Source of the DNA: Faecalibacterium sp. UBA1762 | GTDB taxonomy: Bacteria; Bacillota; Clostridia; Oscillospirales; Ruminococcaceae | Direction: 5' to 3' | NCBI GenBank assembly: GCA_002314755.1 | Contig: DCHC01000006.1 | Coordinates: forward strand, 1-33,949 | Length of the DNA: 33,949 nt | In this document: piece by piece, positions 5,741 to 12,667 of the stretch | Numbering within the stretch: the first letter of the stretch is position 1 | Layout of the letters: each line of letters starts with the position of its first letter | Made by a program: the position numbers and the translations under genes | Notes under the pieces: generated by a model | What the model saw: only the letters and a program-made list of their open reading frames with translations | Told to the model about the DNA's origin: nothing | Database searches by the model: none

Positions 5741-8365
5741 ATGCGCAGATCGGTTCTGGGGATTCTTGCCCATGTGGACTCCGGAAAAACAAGCCTTTCG
5801 GAGGCTATGCTGTACCGCGCCGGGGAGCTGCGCCGTCTGGGCAGGGTGGATCACGGTGACGCTTTTCTGGATACCGATGCGCTGGAAAAACAGCGTGGAA
5901 TCACCATTTTTTCCAAACAAGCCGAACTGCGTCTGCAAAATATTGAACTGACTCTGTTAGATACTCCCGGTCATGTGGATTTTTCCGCCGAGATGGAACG
6001 TACCCTGCAGGTGCTGGATTGCGCTATTTTAGTCATTAGCGGCACAGACGGTGTGCAGAGCCACACACGCACACTTTGGCATCTGCTGGAACGGTATCAC
6101 ATCCCCGTTTTTCTATTTATCAATAAGATGGATTTGCCTGGTGTGGACCGGAATAAGCTCCTTGCTCAGCTGCAGCAAGAGCTTTCTGCCGGTTGTCTAC
6201 CCTTGGAGCGGCAGCAAGACGGCAGCCCTACCCCCCAGACTAAAGACGGGCTTGCTCTGCTGGATGAAGAGATGATGGAAGCCTACCTTACCGACAGCCA
6301 ACCGGATTGGGACGCCTTTATCTGCCGTGCCATCCGCCGCCGTCAGCTTTTTCCCTGCTTTTTCGGCAGCGCATTAAAATGTGAAGGGGTAGATGCTCTT
6401 CTGGACGGGTTGGAGATCTACTCGCCCTGCCCGGAATACGGAGAAAGCTTTGCCGCTCGAGTTTTTAAAATTACACAGGACGACCAGGGTAACCGGTTGA
6501 CCTACATGAAAATCACCGGCGGAAGCCTATCTGTCCGACAGCCTGTGGATGGGGTGGATACAACCGGTCCCTGGCAGGAAAAGGTGCGAGCTATTCGGAT
6601 CTACAACGGCGCAAAGTACCGTGCTGTCGAGCAGGCTTTACCCGGTACTGTCTGCGCCGTTGCCGGGTTGACCCATACCAAGCCCGGCTGCGGTCTGGGT
6701 ACCGGCGCCGACGCGCTTACTCCTGTGATGGAGCCGGTTTTGACCTATCGAGTACTGCCGCCGGACGGCGTGGATCTGCATACTGCACTGGTCATTCTGC
6801 GGGAGATTGAGCAGCAGGAACCCGCCCTGCGCGTGGTCTGTCAGCCGGAGCTGAATGAGCTGCGTATACAGGTAATGGGAGAGGTACAACTGGAAGTGCT
6901 GACCCACCTGATGCAGCAAAGGGGGTTAAACGCCACCTTTGGTCATGGCAGCATCTTGTACCGGGAGACTATAAGCCGTGCTGTGGAAGGGGTCGGCCAT
7001 TACGAGCCACTGCGCCATTACGCCGAAGTACATCTGCTGCTGGAGCCGGGTGCCCCCGGCAGTAGACTGGTTTTTGAAACCGGCTGCAGCACAGATGACC
7101 TTGCTTTAAACTGGCAGCGGCTGGTATTGACCCACCTGGAAGAAAAAACACACCGAGGTGTTTTGATCGGCGCGCCGATCACTGATATGAAAATCACTCT
7201 GCTTGCCGGACGCGCCCACCCCAAGCACACCGAGGGGGGCGATTTCCGTCAGGCAACCTATCGCGCGCTGCGACAGGGACTTCGCGGTACGGAAAGCGTG
7301 TTATTGGAGCCATTTTATGAATTTCGGTTGTCTGTTCCCGCCGACTGTATCGGACGTGCCATGCTGGATATGGAACGCGCCGGAGCCACTGTCAACCCGC
7401 CGCTCACCACACCGGAGGGTGCCCTGCTGACCGGCAGTGCCCCGGTCGCCACTCTGCGGGAATATCATAACGAGCTACGCAGCTACACCAAGGGGCTGGG
7501 CAGTCTGACCCTTTCCCCTGCAGGCTATCGTCCCTGCCACAATACCGCCGAGGTAATCGCCGCCAACGGCTACGACCCGGACAGCGATCTGGACAACACC
7601 GCGGATTCTGTCTTTTGCGCCCACGGCGCAGGCTTTACCGTGCGTTGGAACGAGGTTCGCCGCTATATGCATATTGATTCCGGCTGGGGAAAACGTGCTG
7701 TTCAGTCGCTACAGACCGCCGAGGGTGCAGCCGCCCTGTCCCGCCACCGGGAAAATGCTGCCCGGTACCGGGGTACCCTGGAGGAGGACCGGGAGCTTTT
7801 GGCTATTTTTGAACGCACCTACGGTCCCATCCGCCGTAAAACTGATAATATCTTTCGTCCCAGCCGCGAGGTGATGCACAGTGAAAAAACATCTGAAACC
7901 CCGGCGAAAACCGTCCTGCCGACCCCTTCTCCAAACGGTGGAGACTACCTGTTGGTGGACGGCTACAACATTCTGTTTGCCTGGGAAGATCTGCACGCCC
8001 TTGCCGCAGAGGATCTGGCTGCCGCCCGTTCCCGGCTGGCGGATATTCTGGCTAATTATCACGGCTGGCACGGCGGTGAACTGATTCTGGTGTACGACGC
8101 CTATAGGGTAAAGGGCGGCGAAGGGGAGGTTATTCCCTATCACGGTATCCATATTGTTTACACCAAGGAGGCGGAAACCGCTGATATGTACATCGAAAAG
8201 GTGACCCACAAGCTGCAAAAAAACGGCGCCAACATCCGGGTTGCCACCTCTGACGGATTGGAGCAGCTGATCATCTTGGGTCATGGCGCGCTGCGGGTTT
8301 CCGCTACTGCTTTCCGGGCGGAGGTGGATGCCGTTCTGCAGGAGATCCGGGAATGTCTGGAATGA
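5741..8365 (+). CDS. TetM/EF-G-like translational GTPase fused to a C-terminal YacP/Rae1-like NYN nuclease domain
   Basis: An 874-residue protein. TetM-type ribosomal protection proteins are about 640 residues, so this has roughly 230 extra. The G domain has AHVDSGKTS (10-18), RGIT (52-55), DTPGH (74-78) and NKMD (128-131). Domains II-V follow to about 645. The domain IV tip loop reads GRAHPKHTEGGDFRQ (490-504), not the TetM YSPVSTPADFR loop. After a low-complexity linker (about 690-735) comes an NYN/PIN-like domain (736-874): LLVDGYNILFAW with D740, LVYDAYRVKG, TKEAETADMYIEK with D815, and VATSDGLEQ with D838. These match the YacP/Rae1 family, whose B. subtilis member cuts mRNA in the ribosomal A site. 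I infer a ribosome-bound GTPase delivering a nuclease. Tetracycline resistance is unlikely. It is last in its operon; its SD is GGAAGG. Confidence 0.9.
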   Translation: MRRSVLGILAHVDSGKTSLSEAMLYRAGELRRLGRVDHGDAFLDTDALEKQRGITIFSKQAELRLQNIELTLLDTPGHVDFSAEMERTLQVLDCAILVISGTDGVQSHTRTLWHLLERYHIPVFLFINKMDLPGVDRNKLLAQLQQELSAGCLPLERQQDGSPTPQTKDGLALLDEEMMEAYLTDSQPDWDAFICRAIRRRQLFPCFFGSALKCEGVDALLDGLEIYSPCPEYGESFAARVFKITQDDQGNRLTYMKITGGSLSVRQPVDGVDTTGPWQEKVRAIRIYNGAKYRAVEQALPGTVCAVAGLTHTKPGCGLGTGADALTPVMEPVLTYRVLPPDGVDLHTALVILREIEQQEPALRVVCQPELNELRIQVMGEVQLEVLTHLMQQRGLNATFGHGSILYRETISRAVEGVGHYEPLRHYAEVHLLLEPGAPGSRLVFETGCSTDDLALNWQRLVLTHLEEKTHRGVLIGAPITDMKITLLAGRAHPKHTEGGDFRQATYRALRQGLRGTESVLLEPFYEFRLSVPADCIGRAMLDMERAGATVNPPLTTPEGALLTGSAPVATLREYHNELRSYTKGLGSLTLSPAGYRPCHNTAEVIAANGYDPDSDLDNTADSVFCAHGAGFTVRWNEVRRYMHIDSGWGKRAVQSLQTAEGAAALSRHRENAARYRGTLEEDRELLAIFERTYGPIRRKTDNIFRPSREVMHSEKTSETPAKTVLPTPSPNGGDYLLVDGYNILFAWEDLHALAAEDLAAARSRLADILANYHGWHGGELILVYDAYRVKGGEGEVIPYHGIHIVYTKEAETADMYIEKVTHKLQKNGANIRVATSDGLEQLIILGHGALRVSATAFRAEVDAVLQEIRECLE

Positions 8366-8390
8366 TCCTTTCCCTGTAAACCGTGAGCAC

Positions 8391-8445
8391 ACAGTAAAAG
8401 AACTGCGTAACCGAAATTAGGTCGGTTACGCAGTTCTTTTACTGT
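8391..8445. terminator. Bidirectional terminator, perfect 24-bp inverted repeat
   Basis: Positions 8391-8414 and 8422-8445 are exact reverse complements with a 7-base loop. The stem core is GC-rich (CTGCGTAACCG), and AAAAG/CTTTT tracts flank it on both sides, so it can terminate the plus-strand GTPase operon and the minus-strand T-box operon. The stop codon of the minus-strand ACT gene (TAA, 8439-8441) lies inside the stem. Confidence 0.9.
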
Positions 8446-8873
8446 ATCCGGTAAATTTCTGAGGGATTTTGTTCACTGAAACCGGCCTGCTGCAGCACCT
8501 GCTCTGTTTTTGTCACATCATCCGGGCGAAGCACCATCAGGGCTTTTCCGCTGATACGGCCAACGCAGGCATACATATACTCAACATTGATACCTGCACC
8601 GGACAGCAGCCGTAAAATGCCCACTGCGCCGCCGGGCGCATCCGACATGGCAACTGCCACAACCCGGGTCAGACGCACCGTAATACCCTGCTCTGCCAAA
8701 GCCTGTCTGGCTTTTTCCGGCTGATCCACCAAAAGGCGCAGCACTCCAAATTCGGCGGCGTCTCCCAGTGACAGGGCGCTGATATCCACCCCGTTTTGGG
8801 CAAGGATGTCCACCGCAGCACAAAGGCTGCCTTTTTTGTTCTCCAAAAAGACGGATAGCTGCTGAATAATCAT
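8439..8873 (-). CDS. Tandem ACT-domain protein
   Basis: A 144-residue protein with two ACT domains and nothing else. ACT1 (about 1-65) starts MIIQQLSVFLENKKGSLCAAVDILAQNGVDI in outline, with the typical N-K-x-G-x-L turn. ACT2 (about 68-140) has DAPGGAVGILRLLSGAGINVEYMYA. ACT domains bind amino acids, and stand-alone tandem ACT proteins are frequently found beside phenylacetate-CoA ligase and iorAB. Here it is the last gene of the Tyr-T-box operon, 26 bases after the ligase stop. It may sense an aromatic amino acid and modulate a partner enzyme; that is inference. The ATG at 8873 follows CAGGGAAAGAA. The stop codon is embedded in the shared terminator. Confidence 0.88.
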   Translation of the reverse strand: MIIQQLSVFLENKKGSLCAAVDILAQNGVDISALSLGDAAEFGVLRLLVDQPEKARQALAEQGITVRLTRVVAVAMSDAPGGAVGILRLLSGAGINVEYMYACVGRISGKALMVLRPDDVTKTEQVLQQAGFSEQNPSEIYRIQ

Positions 8874-8899
8874 TTCTTTCCCTGCCTTTCTGCCTTGTT

Positions 8900-10207
8900 T
8901 TACAGTTTGCGTTTATCAATTACCCGCTTGGCCTTGCCCTCACTGCGGGCAATGGACTGCGGGTTGACCAGGTGAACCTTAGCGCCGATGCCCAGCACAT
9001 TACGCAGCTCAGTAACAACATCCTTTTCCAGCCGTTCGATCTGCTTTAAGTCAATATCCTCCTGGAAAAAGGCGTCACTCATCTCCACATTGATATCCAG
9101 CGTGTCGGTATTATTGACCCGATCTACAACAATCTGATAGTTGGGGGTAATATTGCCGCCGCTGACACGCAGCAGCACCTCCTCAATCTGGGAGGGAAAC
9201 ACATTGACGCCACGAATAATCAGCATATCGTCACTGCGCCCGGTGGGCTTATGCATCCGCAGATGGGTTCTGCCGCAGGCGCAGGGCTCCGGAATCAGGG
9301 AGCAGATATCCCGGGTACGGTACCGAATCACTGGGAACGCCTGCTTTGTCAGCGAGGTGAACACCAACTCCCCAGTCGCGCCAAGCGGCAGCACCTCGCC
9401 GGTGTCCGGGTCAATAATCTCCGCGATAAAATTGTCTTCGCATATATGCATTCCCTGCTGACAGGGGCATTCTATGGCGACACCGGGGCCCATCACCTCG
9501 GAAAGGCCATAAATATCATATGCCTTGATCCGCAGCTTTTGCTCAATCTGGGCACGCATATCTTCGCTCCAGGGCTCTGCCCCGAAAATACCGATGCGCA
9601 GCTTCAGCTGGTCTTGTACACCCAACCGCTCCACCTCTTCGGCGAGATACATGGCGTAAGAAGGGGTACAGCAAAGCACGGTCACCCCGAAATCGACCAT
9701 GGTCTGTATCTGAAGAGCGGTATTTCCGCTGGAGATGGGTACAACCGTCGCGCCAACCTTCTCCGCGCCGCCGTGCACTCCGAATCCGCCGGAAAACAAG
9801 CCGTAACCAAACGCGATCTGCACAATATCTTCCTGCGTAATGCCCACACCGGTCATCATCCGGGCGATGCAATCGCTCCACATATCCAGATCATCCCGAG
9901 TATATCCAACCACAATCCGTTTACCGGTGGTTCCGCTGGAAGCGTGTGTCCGCACAACCTCCTTCATAGGAACGGCAAACAGCCCGTAAGGGTAATAATC
10001 CCGCAGATCCTTTTTGTAGGAAAACGGTATTTTGGCAAGATCCTCTATGCCGTGAATATCTGCCGGTGTCAACCCGGCCTGCTGCATCCGATTGCGAAAG
10101 CACTCCACACGGTTATAGCTGATCTCTACCTGCCGACACAGCCGCTGACTTTGCAGCGCGCGCAGCGATTGTCTATCCATACATTCAATTTCAGGCGTCC
10201 GTATCAT
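8900..10207 (-). CDS. Phenylacetate-CoA ligase family enzyme (PaaK-like)
   Basis: A 435-residue AMP-forming ligase, the usual PaaK length. It would convert an arylacetic acid (phenylacetate, 4-hydroxyphenylacetate or indoleacetate), ATP and CoA to the CoA thioester. The adenylate motif is HASSGTTGKR at about 88-97. A Cys/His cluster typical of the family is seen in ECPCQQGMHICEDNF. YRTRDICSLIPEPCACGRTHLRM is the hinge-side Cys region. The C-terminal domain has RGVNVFPSQIEEVLL and ends RSEGKAKRVIDKRKL with the expected catalytic lysine. It lies between iorB (93 bases upstream) and the ACT gene. The context points to aryl acids. The ATG at 10207 follows GAGGGAACGG. Confidence 0.9.
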   Translation of the reverse strand: MIRTPEIECMDRQSLRALQSQRLCRQVEISYNRVECFRNRMQQAGLTPADIHGIEDLAKIPFSYKKDLRDYYPYGLFAVPMKEVVRTHASSGTTGKRIVVGYTRDDLDMWSDCIARMMTGVGITQEDIVQIAFGYGLFSGGFGVHGGAEKVGATVVPISSGNTALQIQTMVDFGVTVLCCTPSYAMYLAEEVERLGVQDQLKLRIGIFGAEPWSEDMRAQIEQKLRIKAYDIYGLSEVMGPGVAIECPCQQGMHICEDNFIAEIIDPDTGEVLPLGATGELVFTSLTKQAFPVIRYRTRDICSLIPEPCACGRTHLRMHKPTGRSDDMLIIRGVNVFPSQIEEVLLRVSGGNITPNYQIVVDRVNNTDTLDINVEMSDAFFQEDIDLKQIERLEKDVVTELRNVLGIGAKVHLVNPQSIARSEGKAKRVIDKRKL

Positions 10208-10300
10208 ATGCTTGACCGTTCCCTCTTTCCCTGCTGATCCGGCTGAATTATTCTTTTTGTACGGTTTCGGTACACCCCGTAGGCTTACCCACCGGATTAT

Positions 10301-10870
10301 TTACAGCTGATAGCCCAACTCAAAAGCTTTCAGGTTGACCTCCAAAAACTTGGGAGGGACGGTCTCCCGGACCGTCTGTACCCATTGCTCATAGGGGATA
10401 TCGGTATGCTTTGCCATTACCCCCATCAGCACCACATTGACCGCCTTGCCGCTACCTGCCTCATCCGCAAGGGCAAGGGCGTCCAGTGCCGTCACATCCG
10501 CCACTGCGGCAAGCTCTGCCAGGATATTTTTCGGGTACTCCATTGCACCGGTGATCACCGGCATGGGGTTGATCCGCTGACTGTTGACGATCATCTTGCC
10601 GCCCTTTTTCAAAAACGGCAGAGCACGGTATGCCTCCAGCTGTTCAAAAGCAAGGATAATATCTGCCTCGCCCTCGCCCACAATGGGGGAATACACCTTA
10701 TCTCCATATTTTACATAGGTGACCACACTGCCGCCCCGCTGGCTCATACCGTGAACCTCGCTGACCTTCACATCATAACCGACGCTGATCACCGTATTGC
10801 CCAGAATGCGGCTGGCAAGCAGCGTTCCCTGTCCGCCGACACCCACGATCATTACATTTTTTGTACTCAT
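10301..10870 (-). CDS. iorB: Indolepyruvate:ferredoxin oxidoreductase, beta subunit
   Basis: A 189-residue gamma-domain subunit that, with IorA, interconverts aryl-2-oxo acids with arylacetyl-CoA plus CO2 and reduced ferredoxin. The nucleotide-type N-terminus NVMIVGVGGQGTLLASRILG and the SEVHGMSQRGGSVVTYVKYG motif are diagnostic. EADIILAFEQLEAYRALPFL follows. I choose ATG 10870 because GAGGTGA lies upstream at good spacing and the family normally starts a few residues before VGVGGQG. An in-frame extension to 10957 overlaps the end of iorA and looks spurious. The start is 10 bases after the iorA stop, indicating translational coupling. Confidence 0.94.
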   Translation of the reverse strand: MSTKNVMIVGVGGQGTLLASRILGNTVISVGYDVKVSEVHGMSQRGGSVVTYVKYGDKVYSPIVGEGEADIILAFEQLEAYRALPFLKKGGKMIVNSQRINPMPVITGAMEYPKNILAELAAVADVTALDALALADEAGSGKAVNVVLMGVMAKHTDIPYEQWVQTVRETVPPKFLEVNLKAFELGYQL

Positions 10871-10880
10871 CAAAGTCACC

Positions 10881-12623
10881 TCAATCCTTCTTTTCAATAC
10901 AGCCGAAGGGGCAGACATTGACGCATAATCCGCAGCCGTTGCATTGGGTACGGTCAATTTTCACTGTGCCCGCCTCATCCACGCTGATAGCAGGACATCC
11001 CAGCTTCATGCAAACCTTACACTTCCGGCAAGCCTCGCTGATCTCGCAGTGACCGGTGTAACGAACCGTTTTCAGTAAAGCACATGGACGCTGCGCGATA
11101 ATGACCGATACATCCTCCCGCTCTACCTCGGTCCTGACCACCTGTTCAAAGGCTTTTACATCGAACGGATCTGCAACCGTAATATGCTGTACGCCAAGGC
11201 CTTCGCAAAGGCGGATCAGATCCACCTGACGGGTGACCTCTCCGCGGATGGTCTTGCCCGTAGTGGGGTTATCCTGATGACCGGTCATTCCGGTAATAGA
11301 GTTATCCAGAATAATGACCGTGTTTGCGCCCTTATTGTAAACGATATCCGACAGGGCGGTAATTCCGGAATGCATAAAAGTAGAATCACCGATAACAGAA
11401 ACAAGCTTACGGTTAAATTCCGTACCGCGCACTGCGGCCATACCGTGTGCCGCACTGATGGAAGCGCCCATACAGATGGTGGTATCCACACTGGCGAGAG
11501 GTGCCACCGCACCCAGCGTATAACAGCCGATATCGCCGGAAACCGTCAGACCCAGCTTTTTCAGCACATAGAAGGTCCCGCGGTGGGGGCATCCGGGGCA
11601 AAGCACCGGCGGACGGGCGGGCAGACTTTGTGCCGGGGTCAGCTTTTCAGCAGGCGCCTTACTCAGCACAACAGCGGCGATCATAGCCGGGGTATATTCA
11701 CCCAGCAGGGTAAAGGCCTCCTTTCCGGTAACCTCTACTCCCAAAACCCGACAGCCTTCCTCCAGGAAAGGATCCAGTTCCTCAATCACATATACCTTTT
11801 CACAGTCGGCGGCAAATTCCCGGATGGTTTTTGCCGGAAGAGGATATGTCAGACCGATTTTCAAGTAGTTGACCTTTTCGCCCAGCGCCTCCTTCGCGTA
11901 CTGGTAGGAGATACCGGAGGTGATCACCCCGATCTTGCTGCCATTTTGTTCAACCGTATTAAAGGGGCAGCCCTCGGCATAAGCCTCCAGATTTCGGGTA
12001 CGCTGCTCCACCGTGACATGCTTTTTGATTGCCATAGCGGGCATCATCACATTTTTGGGAATGTTCTTTTCGTAAGGCTTGACCGGGACCTCCTGCCGTT
12101 CACCCAGCTCTACCAGACTTTGAGAGTGGGATACACGGGTGGAAAGGCGAACAAACACCGGGGTGTCAAACTGTTCGCTCAGATCAAAGGCAAGACGGGC
12201 AAATTCCTTGCATTCGGCAGAATCGGACGGCTCCAGCATGGGGATTTTTGCCGCTTTGGCGTAGTGACGAGAATCCTGCTCATTCTGGGAGGAATGCATC
12301 CCCGGGTCATCTGCCACGCAGAAAACCGCACCGCCATTTACACCGATATAGCTATCGGTAAAGATGGGGTCCGCCATTACATTCAGACCCACATGCTTGC
12401 AGCAGCTCATCGCTCTGCCCCCGGCAATGGAAGCACCTACTACCGCCTCGGCAGCCACCTTTTCATTGGGTGCCCACTCTACAAAAACCTCCTGGGCAGG
12501 ATACTCTGCCATACATTCCGTAATTTCCGTGCTAGGGGTTCCGGGGTAGGATGAGACAAACCGTACCCCTGCCTCATATGCACCCCGGGCAATTGCCGCA
12601 TTACCCAATAACAATTTTTTCAT
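10881..12623 (-). CDS. iorA: Indolepyruvate:ferredoxin oxidoreductase, alpha subunit
   Basis: A 580-residue thiamine-diphosphate enzyme. The N-terminal pyrimidine-binding domain has GNAAIARGAYEAGVRFVSSY (7-26) and the YPGTPSTEI motif. The TPP-binding domain has CPGCPHRGTFYVL (342-354), GDIGCYTLG (363-371), MGASISAAHG (385-394), and GDS (412-414) followed by N441, the Mg/TPP motif. The C-terminal ferredoxin domain has two 4Fe-4S clusters (C532, C535, C538, C543 and C561, C564, C567, C571). All catalytic and cluster ligands are present. It oxidatively decarboxylates aryl-pyruvates in amino acid fermentation or runs in reverse as a reductive carboxylase. The T-box control of this operon favours the latter. 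The SD is AAAGGAAG. Confidence 0.96.
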   Translation of the reverse strand: MKKLLLGNAAIARGAYEAGVRFVSSYPGTPSTEITECMAEYPAQEVFVEWAPNEKVAAEAVVGASIAGGRAMSCCKHVGLNVMADPIFTDSYIGVNGGAVFCVADDPGMHSSQNEQDSRHYAKAAKIPMLEPSDSAECKEFARLAFDLSEQFDTPVFVRLSTRVSHSQSLVELGERQEVPVKPYEKNIPKNVMMPAMAIKKHVTVEQRTRNLEAYAEGCPFNTVEQNGSKIGVITSGISYQYAKEALGEKVNYLKIGLTYPLPAKTIREFAADCEKVYVIEELDPFLEEGCRVLGVEVTGKEAFTLLGEYTPAMIAAVVLSKAPAEKLTPAQSLPARPPVLCPGCPHRGTFYVLKKLGLTVSGDIGCYTLGAVAPLASVDTTICMGASISAAHGMAAVRGTEFNRKLVSVIGDSTFMHSGITALSDIVYNKGANTVIILDNSITGMTGHQDNPTTGKTIRGEVTRQVDLIRLCEGLGVQHITVADPFDVKAFEQVVRTEVEREDVSVIIAQRPCALLKTVRYTGHCEISEACRKCKVCMKLGCPAISVDEAGTVKIDRTQCNGCGLCVNVCPFGCIEKKD

Positions 12624-12667
12624 CTGTGTTTTTCTTCCTTTCGTCAGGATTCCCTGCTGTCCCTCTT

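Noticed and set aside
5741..8365. Tetracycline-resistance gene (tetM/tetW class)
   Set aside because: The G-domain similarity is real, but the diagnostic domain IV loop is replaced and a nuclease domain is appended. Resistance is not supported by the sequence.
9251..10237. 328-codon open frame on the plus strand opposite the PaaK-like gene
   Set aside because: Antisense to a complete ligase with catalytic motifs; no recognisable domain or start signals.
10871..10957. Extended N-terminus of IorB
   Set aside because: It overlaps iorA, lacks an SD and adds residues not seen in the family; ATG 10870 with GAGGTGA is better.
11184..12554. 456-codon open frame on the plus strand opposite iorA
   Set aside because: It is antisense to a fully intact iorA with all cofactor motifs; its translation has no family features and no SD, so it is a shadow of GC-rich codon use.
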